A DNA stretch of 64,000 nucleotides, from contig OY723286.1 in the NCBI GenBank assembly GCA_963210315.1, forward strand, positions 2,108,001 to 2,172,000. The letters are read 5' to 3'. This document shows positions 9,629-19,483 of the stretch, in pieces. How positions within the stretch are numbered: the first letter of the stretch is position 1; each line of letters begins with the position of its first letter. Made by a program: the position numbers and the translations under genes. Source of the stretch: Rhynchopus euleeides. Taxonomy: Eukaryota; Euglenozoa; Diplonemea; Diplonemida; Diplonemidae. The notes beneath the pieces are model-generated. The model saw nothing but the letters and a program-made list of their open reading frames with translations. It made no database searches and was not told the DNA's origin.

Positions 9629-10205
9629 TAATCGGTTGCAATTGGTTCCACCTGAGAGCGCCTTCTTGGGGGATGTCCCTGGTCTCTCGGGGTTTGTACG
9701 AGCGGTGCTGACGCGTCTTACTTAGAACCCACACACACAGAGCGTGTGAGGGGCACCAGGGAGCCGGGTGGGTAGTGGGTGGTGCTGCTGCAAGGCTGCT
9801 GTGTGCCCAGGCACACCCCAGGCATCTGTCTCAGCCCCACCAGGCATGACGACCAGAGGGCAAGAGCCCCCTCCCAAACTCCCCAAGAGCGTGCCTCACT
9901 CCCCCTTTACCCCCCCCCCCTTTACACCGTTGTCTCTCTGCAGCACACACACACACATCACCACACCACACACCCCCCCGCCCCACACATCACACCACAG
10001 ATCCCTCCCCCCTGTACACTGCCCTTTGCAGCATTGGTTGAGTGGAGGGAGTGAGGTTGGCTCTCTTCACCGATCCCGCCCCCCTCGTGGTGCACCCACA
10101 CACACACAACCCCTCCCTGCTGCTCAGGGTGTCGTTGTGAGGGAGACTAGTCTTGCCCTCCACTGTTTTTGACAGGCGCATCCATCCATACCCTGCTGCC
10201 GCGCA
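9629..10205. other. Upstream region of the cyclase-like receptor gene
   Basis: CA- and C-rich low-complexity sequence. A strong acceptor-like sequence (CTGTTTTTGACAG, ending at 10175) is followed by an open frame into the ATG at 10206. A 5' exon, coding or untranslated, may therefore lie in this stretch, but no donor or coding exon could be chosen. Confidence 0.4.
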
Positions 10206-12984
10206 ATGGGTTTCCTCGGGATCCGCAACCTGACCATCCTGCTGTGCGTGGTGTTGGTGATCACGACAGGCATGTTGATCGGGGTCATCTCAAATGTCAC
10301 CTCCGCCAGCGTGCTGTCGAAGACGCGCGACGCCTCCGACGCGAACATCAACCTCTGCCTCAGCAGCGGGGAGCGGGATGTGAAGAACCTCGCCTCGAAG
10401 TACCTCTCGCAGGTGGTCCACGCTGGGGCGCATCTCGTGGAGGACTTCACGAGCAACCCGGTGAAGGTTGCGACGGAGGTTGCAGAGCTGATCGCAACCC
10501 AGCTGCCGACCTCGACCAGCTCTGATTCCCATCTCGACACACAGATGAGGAGCCTCCTGTGGTCCCGCATGGCTGGGCTCGCCACCGTAGGGGGTAACGA
10601 GCTGGCGTACATCGCACTCACCGACCCAACCACCCCTGGCACTGGGGGCACACTGCTCTACTTCCGCCCCCCCAAGCCCGAGCCTGAGGGGGGGTTCCCA
10701 TCGCAATCCGTGGCATACCTTGTGGAGACGCGGCGGGCGGACGGCAGCTTCGGGCAGAACACGACGCATCTCTCCGTGTCGGACACTTCCCTTTCCGGGC
10801 TGGCCGCAGGGCAGGGCATCCCCTGCGATCTTTCCAAGGCGGCGTCAGCGGGTGCCATCGGGGAGTGCGTGCAGCCTGCCTCCTGGCTGATGTCCAGCAC
10901 CTTCCAGGAGATGTACGAAAGGGCCCTGGGTAACTCCCTGAAGTCGCCTGCGGTGAATGTGAACGGGGCGTGCCTTGCGGGGGGTGACTGCCCACACTAC
11001 TACGCCCCTGCGGCGGCGCACCGCAGCTTTGTGGCCTACACCGCCACTGTCACGGTGGGGCACCCTGCGATGCCCTCCCTGGGGCCAAACCACAACGGGC
11101 AGGTCGGGATGGTGTCGGTGTCATTCGTTGTGGCGCAGCTGTCGCACATGCTGGAGCACGAGGGGGAGGAGATGCCTGCGGGATCTCTCATCTACGTCGT
11201 GGAGAAGAACCCCTGGACGGACGTGGTGGGGGGGCTGATCGCAACCAGCGACGGGTCGGCGGAGGGGATGACGGAGAGCGTGCACATCGCCAACCACACT
11301 GTCATGGAGGACGGTGTGGCGGTGCCCTCGATCATCTCACACCACGGGAGGTATATCCTAGGCGACTATGATGGTGGTTATGAGGAGCTGGCGCATGAGT
11401 CGCACCACGAGATGCAGGAGTGGGTCACCCCGACCAACGAGGTGTACTGGACAGGCGCCATCGAGGTGGTTGACAGCAACCTGGAGATCTACCTCGTGGT
11501 GATGTGCCCGAGGAGCTCGCTCCTGGCGGCGCTGGATGTGTCGACCGCAACCATCAACACGAGGCGGGAGGACACCAAGGAGCAGTCCAACGAGGATGAG
11601 AAACGTGGGTTGACTCTGATGATCGGCGTCACCGTGGCGGTCACCATCGTGCAGCTGGTGGTGGCAGTGTTCCTGACGCACCGCATCGTGGCGCCCCTGC
11701 AGCAGCTCTCCGGCGAGATGCACGCCATCGCGCACATGGACCTGGAGAGCGTGGATGCGAAGCGCCCGATCTCCATGCTGTCTGAGGTGGGCAGCATGCA
11801 GAAGAGCTTTCTGGGCATGCTGGTCCGCCTGATAGAGTACCGCAACTACATGCCGCAGAGCCTGCTGGCGGCACAGAGCGACACGGAGGAGACGGAGGAG
11901 GGTACCTCTGCTGCTGCTGATGATCTCCGCGCTCGCACACAGTGCCGTAGCTTATCCGAGTCTGCGAGCCGTGTGTCCAGCGCCGCGGCGAAGCGCAAGC
12001 AGCTGGATGTGAATCTGATGCTGCGGCGGAAGACCGTGACTGTGGTGGCGTTGAACGTGCGGAACTTCCTCAACGCGGTGCGAGAGCTGAGCAACCACGA
12101 GATCAGCACGCTGCACTCAGAGATGGCGACCACCATGCTGCAGGCCATCACCCAGGGAAAAGGCCTCGTCGAGAACATGATGGGAGACAGGGTTATTGCC
12201 TCCTTCAACGCATTCGGCCCGTGCGCCGAGCAGCGCACTTCCGCGACACGTGCCGCGTACCGCACGAAGAGTGTGATGCAGGCGTCGGGCCTCTCCCTCT
12301 CCTATGCTGTCGCAACCGGCGATGCCCGTGTCGGGAGTCTCGGCTGCAGTCGGCTGAAGAAGATGACCATCCTCAGCAACATCCTGCCGTGGGTTGTGGT
12401 AATGGAGACCTACAACAAGGTGAACAATAAGCTGGGGGTGGCGGATTCGTTTGTGGTGCAGGATGGGTGTGCTTTTGATTTCCGGTGTCTCGGGGGCGTG
12501 TCCTACAGCAAGCGCCTGTCGAAGCCCATCTGTGTCTATGAGGTGACAGCCGAGGCTGAAGAGGCAGAAATGGGCGAATGGATGTACCAGTTGCAGCAGA
12601 CTGAAAGCGCGATGAAATACACTCATTGGAACAACACGTTCCGCCTGGTTGTCGAAGGCAAGTGGGACAAGGCTCGTGAGTCCCTCGAGCATCTCGTGAA
12701 GCAGCAATTCCAGGTGTGTAACGGCGACGCACCCCGCTTTTTTTCTGGGTACTGGGGTGGGTGTGAGCGAAGGAACGAGGTGGGGTTGGCATTCCACACC
12801 ACGCTCCTCGAGCCCTTCTCACGTGTACGGCGGGGAGGGGGGCGGGGCCTTCACTCTGCGCGTATGCATGCTACTGCTCGACTTGCTGCCGACATGCATC
12901 ACCGCCACCGCACAGGGATATCGTGAGCTGCAGTGCTTCATCGAGGAGATGTCGTACACGCCTGAGATCATCACGTTTGCATGA
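10206..12984 (+). CDS. Two-pass receptor with HAMP and degenerate class III cyclase domain
   Basis: Layout: membrane anchor at residues 8-30; a long extracellular segment (about 31-465) of the size of a Cache sensor; a second helix at about 470-490; a HAMP-like linker starting HRIVAPLQQLSGEMHAI; a coiled or low-complexity linker; then a cyclase homology domain at about 608-785. Domain landmarks are KTVTVVALNVRNF, GKGLVENMMGDRVIASFNAF, SYAVATGDARVGSLG and ILSNILPWVVVMETYNK. Known for class III cyclases: two metal-binding Asp and an NxAxR segment. Here the first Asp position reads Asn (ALNVRNF), the second (MGD) is kept, and the NxAxR region is replaced. Loss of catalysis is inferred, leaving a sensor or regulatory role. 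The coding frame leaves the long open frame at a GT donor (12714) and resumes at 12916, giving 858 residues. The N-terminus may extend into an upstream exon. Confidence 0.82.
12714..12915 (+). other. Intron of the cyclase-like receptor gene
   Basis: 202 bases, CAG|GTGTGT donor and CGCACAG|GG acceptor, phase 0. The last exon encodes 22 residues starting GYRELQCFIEEM and ends at TGA 12982-12984. Confidence 0.75.
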
Positions 12985-13641
12985 GACTATCCCGTCAGGG
13001 TTTTGACTTTGATGACTTTGATTGATTGCATACGTGCGGCCTCCATAAATTCTCCTGAACTGCGGTGGGTCGCACAGGAGCCGCTGCACGATTCTACTCA
13101 ACGGGAAGACGTCTGCAGAGGCACCAGGGTACATTCATAGGTTGCGCTTCATACAGAGGGATGGCGGGGTGCCTCGCGACGCTTTGCCTTGAGCATAGGA
13201 GACTGGCGGCTGCATAGGCCTTCTTTGTATTTCGACTTTGCAGTGTTGCATTCGTCGCCACCCCAACCCCATCTCTTGGGCAGCTACAAGGTCTCAATTA
13301 GGCTTGAGGAAACTGCCCTCACAATAGCGGGCAATCCCTGGCAGACTGACGAGTTGTGACTTCGAGTGAGACCCCTGGAGTGCAAGAAAGTGCAAGAGCG
13401 TCGCACTTAGTGGCACAGTTTTGACACAGAGTCAAGGCGGTCCAGTACACAAGATAGCAGAAGTGTGAGCCGCATGTTTTTCGATTTCGATTTCAAACTT
13501 CCTCATTCATACAGGATAAACGCGTGCGCAGGGCACGCGGGTCTATTTCTTATGCCCCGTCATCCCCATCCCGATTCTTTTCTTTTTTTTGACGAGGCAT
13601 CTCTCTGATAGCGCATCGCGCGCATTCACAGATTCTGCGTT
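12985..13641. other. Spacer, no gene recognised
   Basis: The 3' flank of the receptor gene. Mixed sequence with no long frame, repeat family or RNA gene recognised. Confidence 0.5.
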
Positions 13642-13971
13642 CACGGTGGGATCTTGTAAATTTTACATGTATAACTACAAGTATATACATGTATTATAAA
13701 CCCCCCTCACGACTATTGTTTACCTACAGGTATTGTTTACATAAAATTATTTACATGTATTGTTTACATCCGATTATTATTTACGTGCAATTATTTTATT
13801 TTTCAGGGGGTCTTCGCTACGGGGTGACCGTCAGTGCGTTTTGGTGCATTTGCTGTTGAATTGGCTGAAAACTGACGGAGATTGACGGAGGATAACGGCC
13901 AGCGAAGACCCCCTCAGGGGGTTCAAAAATATTTCCAAGGTGCTCTGAGGAGTGAGACTTGGTGCCTCTGT

Positions 13972-14012
13972 CACCAAAGTGACCCCACCAGGATCCGCGC
14001 AGGTTCCAAACG
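13972..14012 (+). repeat. Dispersed GACCCC motif, copy 2
   Basis: AAAGTGACCCCACCAGGATC followed by CGCGCAGGTTCCAAACG. Confidence 0.55.
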
Positions 14013-14140
14013 TTCAAAAGAACGGGGTTTGGAAAGCCCGGTGAGGGGGTCCCGCCTGGGTGGGTGGTGTGGTGGGCTAGCTGCCTCCCAGTCACTGAAT
14101 CAGACCAACATTTCATGGATGAATCTTGGCACCGATACCA

Positions 14141-14183
14141 CCAAAATGACCCCACTACGATCCGCACGGAGTCCGAAAAGGAC
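14141..14183 (+). repeat. Dispersed GACCCC motif, copy 3
   Basis: AAAATGACCCCACTACGATC followed by CGCACGGAGTCCGAAAAGGAC, 169 bases after copy 2. Confidence 0.6.
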
Positions 14184-14416
14184 AATGGAAGTGGAAAATC
14201 GCGATTCCGCACAGGTTTCGAAAAAAAATGCTGAACTATGTAAACAGTACGTGCGTGTAAAATTATTTACACGTATTGTTTACAGTGAATATTATTCACA
14301 GCTATTATTTACATGCACATCTACTATTTACATGAAGCCAGGTAAACAATAGCTGTGACCCCCCTTTACAAGTATAATACTTGCATGTCAACTATTATAC
14401 ATGTATAATACATGTA

Positions 14417-15225
14417 CCGTAAACGGAAATATTGTGGACCGTAATAAAGGTGAACCGTACTATAGGTGGACCGTAAAAAAGATGGAACAAATGGGATTTT
14501 TCCGGAACTTGGAACATTTTTACGGTCCACCTATTTTACGGTTGGGATAGTGGACTTGGCGGTTTTTTTACGAGTTCCTTCGTGACGAAGTCGCGAAGGA
14601 ACCAAGGAAATCGTACGACTGAAGCTGCAGGATTAACACCACAGGGCCTCAGCACAGAGTGTGCGCTCACCATCGTCCGGGAACTGTTCTCCCACAGTTA
14701 CTGCAGGGTGTACTGCACTAAAGGAGTACGATTTCCCTGAATTTTCCGGGCACTGATTCACGAATTTACATCTGGAGGGAGCCCGGTGGTCTCAGCTTCT
14801 GTCTGCGCGCCCTGCCGTACTGTGGCTGCTTTTGTGGGCTCGTGCATCAGGTTCTACTTTTACTTCTACCGGAACGCTCCTTGCATGGTACTACACTTCT
14901 CGAGGTGTGGTGGTGGGTGAGTCTCGAGGTGAGTGGTGGTGATCGTGCCCTTTCCACACGCAGGGAGGACTTGCTTCTCTTGCTGGTGTTGGTTGCGGTG
15001 GTGGAGGGAGGGTCCAAAGCTGGGAGGTCGGGAGGCCTACGTGCGGGAGTCTGCGGCGTGGAGGCCGCAGTCCGCGCCCCGCAACCCACCAGCCCGCGGG
15101 CGAAAATCGCATTGTCTTTTCCATATGCAGTCCCAATAAATGGTGGACCGTAAAAAAGATGGAACGTTTGGCCTTTTTTTGGGAACTTGGAACATTTTTA
15201 CGGTCCACCCTTTTTCCGTTTACGG
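14417..15225 (+). mobile_element. CCGTAAACGG element, copy 1
   Basis: 809 bases with ends CCGTAAACGGAAA and TTTTTCCGTTTACGG, flanked by TA at 14415-14416 and 15226-15227. Subterminal hairpins use GTGGACCGTAAAAA and its inverse. The copy at 58402-59211 is nearly identical in the opposite orientation. Confidence 0.88.
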
Positions 15226-15240
15226 TATACATGTAAAATA

Positions 15241-15553
15241 CCGTATACGTAAATATTATGGAACGGGCCCATTTTTGGCCGGTCCGTTCCATAATATTTA
15301 CGTTCCAAAATATTTACAGGGCCAGTTGGGGACTCGGTGGTGAGGACGGCTTGCGTCAGGAATCGCGCGAAAAGTGCACGAGTAGGTCCCGTCAGGGACT
15401 CTGCATGCCGTCCGATCACCTGGTCCAAGTCCCCGAGTCGCAGAAAGCCCTGTAAATATTATGGAACGAAAAAAATCTGGAACGCCAACCCACCAGCGTT
15501 CCAAAATATTTACGTTCCATAATATTTACGTTCCAAAATATTTACGTATACGG
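15241..15553 (-). mobile_element. CCGTATACG MITE, copy 2
   Basis: 313 bases, TA on both sides, orientation opposite to copy 1. It begins 15 bases after the end of the preceding element. Confidence 0.85.
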
Positions 15554-15559
15554 TACATG

Positions 15560-15628
15560 TATATCAAGTAAAAATACAAGTATAATAGTTGACATGCAAG
15601 TATTATACTTGTATTTTTACTTGATATA
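15560..15628. repeat. 69-base perfect palindrome
   Basis: Arms of about 28 bases (TATATCAAGTAAAAATACAA and on) surround a 13-base centre, GTTGACATGCAAG. It lies in the subterminal part of the CACGGTGGG element and could form a cruciform. Confidence 0.85.
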
Positions 15629-15765
15629 CATGTATTTTACATGTATATTTCAGGCATATACATGTATTATACATGTATAATAGTTGACATGCAAGTATTA
15701 TACATGTATAATACATGTATATACTTGTAGTTATACATGTAAAATTTACAAGATCCCACCGTGTT

Positions 15766-16547
15766 CTCATCCCCCCCCCCCCCTGTTTCGGAGGATGAAT
15801 CAGGGGAAAAGAAGCGCAGCACGACTTTCTGGAGCCATTTCGGCAGTTGAACTTCTCCAACAAACCAACTCTGAGAGGCTCTGAACCTCCCCGCAGCACC
15901 GAGAGCCGAAATGAAGCACACCACACCACCCCCCCCCCCTCCTTTGAAATCACGTCAGGGGTCGTTGCACCCACAGAATAGCTAGCCTGCTGATAACAAT
16001 CAGTCCCGCCACCACCCCCACCCACTGCTGGGATGCCCCCACCCCCACACCTGCCACTCCTATCCTTCTTCTCCTCTTTCCGCACCTGTCCCCTGCTCCT
16101 CGATCTCGTTACAACCCTGGCAGGGGGAGGGAGGGAGGGAGATGGTGAAAGTATACCACCACGCCACCCCTCCTCCCTCCCTCCTTCCTCCTCCTTCTTC
16201 CTTCCTCCTGAGGGATAATGTTGGTCGGAACAAAAGCGCCAACAGACCTTCCCCCCCCCCTCCCCACCCCCCTGATACCCAGGAATTAGTCACATACACA
16301 CACGCGCCTCCCGTGTTTCTCTTCTCCTTCTGTTGCATCGCTGAGAGCCCATTCACTCTCACGGGCGAGGGGGAGGGAGTGTTGTGTATGTTGTGCATGT
16401 TGTGGCCCACACGCAAGCAACCCACCTACGCCACCACATTTTCTCTCTTTCTCTCCTCATTTTTTTTGACAGTGGGGGGGATCAGTGGAGGTAATGTACC
16501 AGAGTCCGCTCGGTGCGACCGACACTAAACACAAAATGTATGTATAA
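15766..16547. other. Spacer with homopolymers and an acceptor-like site
   Basis: Holds C runs (about 15771-15783 and 15928-15938), pyrimidine-rich tracts and a TTTTTTTTGACAG acceptor-like string ending at 16471. A terminal exon could follow that site, but no protein is recognised. Confidence 0.4.
16500..16537 (+). repeat. Dispersed GCTCGGTGCRACC motif, copy 2
   Basis: CAGAGTCCGCTCGGTGCGACC followed by GACACTAAACACAAAATG, ten bases before the next element. Confidence 0.55.
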
Positions 16548-16834
16548 TTGGTGCCCCTGATTTACCCCTTTTTCACTACGCACAAACTACGCAATCTGGG
16601 GGGGGGGTCTCGCTTTTTGGTCCCCCCCCAGTTTTTTTGGTCCCCCTTTCTGTGTGGCTACTGAGACAGGACTGGAGGCACTGCGCTGACCGAGCAAAAA
16701 ATTATTGCCAGAACTCACTATACACCGTACGAAAGAACGCACGACATGTGGGGCGGGACTCCAGAAACACCTGGGCAAGGTTGCCCCATGCCCAGAAACA
16801 CCTGAGAAGGAAGTGAGTTCCAGGAGCCGCGTAG

Positions 16835-17167
16835 AACACCCTCGAGATTGTGAATGATGATACGATCACAGCCTTCAGGGCGCTGCGAGGTGCCACCCTG
16901 AAGGTGGCCCTTGACATCAAGGAGAGCGTCGGCCGAGGGGTCGACGAAAAGCTGAAGAAGGCGCTACTGGCACTGGATCCCGCGGGGTATACGGAGGTCA
17001 CCGCCACACAGGCAACCTCCGCTGGCAACGTCCAGGAGACGTTATCCGAGGGGATCACAACGGCACTAGAGATCTGTGTCACGGGATCCAGGCGCCCACT
17101 CTCCCTCGACGGTCTGGGGATTGTTGTTGGGTATGGTGTCGTTTCCTGCAGCTGCAAAAAAGCGTAG
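16835..17167 (+). CDS. Unrecognised helical frame inside the Harbinger-like element, start unknown
   Basis: Open from just after a TAG at 16832-16834 and lacking a usable ATG, so it may be an exon whose acceptor is that TAG. It reads LEIVNDDTITAFRALRGATL and continues with DIKESVGRGVDEKLKKALLA and QATSAGNVQETLSEGITTAL, a helix-rich pattern of histone-fold size. No family is claimed. It ends in a Lys-containing tail at 17165-17167. The frame at 17251 follows. Confidence 0.35.
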   Translation, partial: NTLEIVNDDTITAFRALRGATLKVALDIKESVGRGVDEKLKKALLALDPAGYTEVTATQATSAGNVQETLSEGITTALEICVTGSRRPLSLDGLGIVVGYGVVSCSCKKA

Positions 17168-17186
17168 CAACTGTGCTTCCTTCTTC

Positions 17187-17283
17187 CTTAATGATGCGTT
17201 GACGCTTCCACCCGGAGGAGCTGAAGCAGGCACCGCTTAATGATGCGTTGATGCTTCCACCCGACGAGCTGAAGCAGGCACCG
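17187..17283 (+). repeat. Tandem duplication of 49 and 48 bases
   Basis: Two consecutive units starting CTTAATGATGCGTTGAYGCT and ending GAAGCAGGCACCG. The second unit is one base shorter (CCCGACGAG against CCCGGAGGAG), which shifts the frame between the units. Confidence 0.85.
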
Positions 17284-17454
17284 CGCCAAAGGGCACCCCC
17301 AAAGAGACCTGCAAAGACTGCGTCGAAACCCGCACCGAAGGCTGCCAGCGCTGCAGCACCTGAAGAACCTGCAGCACCTGCAGCACCTGAAGCGCCTGCA
17401 CCCTCACTGACCCCGGAACAGCAAGAACTCCTTGAGTTTGGGGTCCCGGCATAG
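17251..17454 (+). CDS. Small Lys/Ala/Pro-rich basic protein
   Basis: 67 residues from ATG 17251, inside the second tandem unit. The first half is basic (RQRAPPKRPAKTASKPAPKA). The second is Ala/Pro/Glu-rich and ends LTPEQQELLEFGVPA. The composition resembles histone H1 tails. It could be the C-terminal exon of the frame at 16835. The basic half parallels the N-terminus of the cargo protein at 6227 in an unrelated element. Confidence 0.35.
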   Translation: MLPPDELKQAPRQRAPPKRPAKTASKPAPKAASAAAPEEPAAPAAPEAPAPSLTPEQQELLEFGVPA

Positions 17455-17841
17455 AGACAGAGAATGGCTGAGTAAATCAAAAAATGAGACCCCCCCCCCT
17501 TTTCACTACGCACAAACTACGCAATATGGGGTCGTCAGGGGCACCAATAATGGGTCCCACCACTGTCTGTTCTTATTTCAGTGTTTAAGATACTGTTATG
17601 AAAAACGGGGCTTAGCCCCGGTTTTCGAGATTTTGCCCCGAAAAACCGGGGGTGCCTCTTTTTTTTTTTCACCGGGATTTTTCTGAGATTCTGTCCGGGT
17701 ACTATTCCAGGGTACTTTTTGGCCAGAGGAGGCCGGGGCCAAGAGCACAGTGCCCTGCCCCAGGCGTTCGCCCGATGAACCTGTTGAGCACAAGGTGCAC
17801 GTTGACGACATGCGCCGTGCGACTATGGAGCAGAATCAGCT

Positions 17842-17902
17842 GTTCACTACCGTGGCCTCCGGCGGCTGGGGGGCTCCGCCCCCCAGACCCCCCTGTGGCC
17901 TG
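17842..17902 (+). repeat. GC-hairpin repeat, single copy
   Basis: Unit begins CTGTTCACTACCGTGG and carries the full CTGGGGGGC-TCC-GCCCCCCAG hairpin. No partner lies within 300 bases. Confidence 0.7.
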
Positions 17903-18310
17903 TGCATGTCCAGAACCAAGTCTGCAAGGGCAACCTGCGGTGCTTTCAACACCACCACGCTCTCAAGAACGCCTTCCTCATCGACTGGCTCCTTCGCGTT
18001 GACGACAAGAAGGAGCGCGCTCCTCTCGGACCTGGCAGCGGCGGCGAAGTCAGTCCCCTGCAGACTCTCCACCCTGCCCATCCCAGTTGAGTGGCGTGGG
18101 GTGGTGTGTTGTGGGAAGGGAAAGCCCTTCCATTTGGGGAAATGGCCGAAATTTTACCCCCGATTACCCCCGGTTTTCGGCGCGCAGCCCGGAACCCTAT
18201 CTTTTACCCTGTCTTATTTCCCTCTCTTTTTTTTTGACAGCGGCGTTGCCCTGCTGTCGCGTGATGCTCTCCCCCCCCCCCCCCAAGGCTGGACAAATGC
18301 TGCATTTTAA

Positions 18311-18393
18311 AAATAAAAAACATAAAATAAAATAAAGTGCAATAAAATGCAGTAAAGTGCAGTAAAATGCAGTAAAGTGCAATAAAGTGCAGG
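18311..18393 (+). repeat. AAARTGCAGT tandem array, left part
   Basis: About seven degenerate ten-base units alternating AAAATGCAGT and AAAGTGCAGT. Confidence 0.8.
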
Positions 18394-19080
18394 AGAGCGT
18401 GTTGTAGGGGTGGCTCGGCGTGACGGTGGGCAGGACGCTGACCTGCCGTGCCAGGGGACCCTAATCCGCCCACTCTGGCCAACACAAGGCCACCAAGGCA
18501 GTACCCCCGCCAGGCCCGCCCTGCTGCTGTTCGGCATGCTTGATGCTGCTTCCGAGCGCCGGGGCCAATCAGGCAGCAGGCGCACCCCAGCACCGCAGGC
18601 GCAGCAGGGCGGACCAGCACGGCGGTGTGCGGTGGGCAGTCCACCTTCCTCGGACGTTGTACAGCTGAGCTGATCTGGCGTACGGGTTCTTCACCATCCC
18701 GTTCGGGGAGGCTGGACATCAGAGCGGACTGAAAGCACTCAAAGCAGGACTGAAGCCAGGCGGAGGCCGCACCGATCAGGTCCTGCTAACCCACCGACCC
18801 AACATAGGCAGGGCACATCCATCCCGGCCTGCATTCTCTGCCGGAGCCTTGGTGCGTCCCTGTGACCTTCAGGAGAACCTCCGTGCAGGAGCGGTACTTT
18901 TTGCCATCTTCTGCGGGTTTGCGGCTGTCCGCAAACTTGCAGACGTGGCTGCACCTCTGTAAAGTGGGTGTGACTCCAGCATTTGGCCTGTCCATAGTGG
19001 TCCTCCCAGCTGTACGTATGCGAAGCCCAAGGCACCACTCAGGACCATGCACTTTATCCAAAAATCCGGAAAATAAAATA

Positions 19081-19425
19081 CCGTATACGTAAATATTTTG
19101 GAACGTAAATATTATGGAACGTAAATATTATGGAACGTAAATATTTTGGAACGCTGGTGGGTTGGCGTTCCAGATTTTTTTCGTTCCATAATATTTACAG
19201 GGCTTTCTGCGACTCGGGGACTTGGACCAGGTGATCGGACGGCATACAGAGTCCCTGACGGGACCTACTCGTGCACTTTTCGTGCGATTCCTGAGGCAAG
19301 CCATCCTCACCACTGAGTCCCCAACTGGCCCTGTAAATATTTTGGAACGTAAATATTATGGAACGGACCGGGCAAAAATGGGCCCGTTCCATAATATTTA
19401 CGTTCCATAATATTTACGTATACGG
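19081..19425 (+). mobile_element. CCGTATACG MITE, copy 3
   Basis: 345 bases, TA on both sides (19079-19080 and 19426-19427). One extra terminal GTAAATATTATGGAAC unit makes it longer than the 329-base copies. Confidence 0.85.
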
Positions 19426-19427
19426 TA

Positions 19428-19483
19428 CAATAAAATGCAGTAAAATGCAGTATAATAAAGTGCAGTAAAGTGCAGTAAAAATT
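19428..19483 (+). repeat. AAARTGCAGT tandem array, right part
   Basis: Five or so units of the same decamer and orientation as at 18311, abutting the right end of the MITE. Confidence 0.75.

Larger units (their letters stand above)
13642..15763. mobile_element. CACGGTGGG-ended element with 57-bp perfect terminal repeats
   Basis: The left end (CACGGTGGGATCTTGTAAAT onward) and the right end are perfect inverted copies for about 57 bases, flanked by TT at 13640-13641 and 15764-15765. The interior is rich in ATGTAT, TTTACATG and ATTGTTTAC strings and includes two copies of the dispersed GACCCC motif. Two TA-inserting elements (14417-15225 and 15241-15553) and a 69-base palindrome are nested near the right end. 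No transposase gene was found, so it is non-autonomous. It shares the CACGGTGG start and 2-bp duplication with the element at 5976. Confidence 0.75.
16548..17547 (+). mobile_element. PIF/Harbinger-like 1-kb element with cargo frames
   Basis: Inverted ends TTGGTGCCCCTGA at 16548-16560 and 17535-17547, each flanked by TAA (16545-16547 and 17548-17550). A TWA duplication is typical of PIF/Harbinger. Inside each end lies a direct copy of CACTACGCACAAACTACGCA, plus inverted GTCTC next to G or C runs. It carries two small frames rather than a transposase. Confidence 0.7.
17551..19078. other. Spacer, no gene recognised
   Basis: Contains an inverted GGGGCTTAGCCCC-type hairpin near 17609, a single GC-hairpin unit, an acceptor-like TTTTTTTGACAG ending at 18240, a C run (about 18271-18284) and an AAAGTGCAGT array. 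Open frames here match nothing recognised. Confidence 0.4.

Noticed and set aside
5914..9631. TTA/TAA as a 3-bp Harbinger duplication for the outer element
   Set aside because: The flanks are inverse (TTA left, TAA right), not direct; only TA is a direct duplication.
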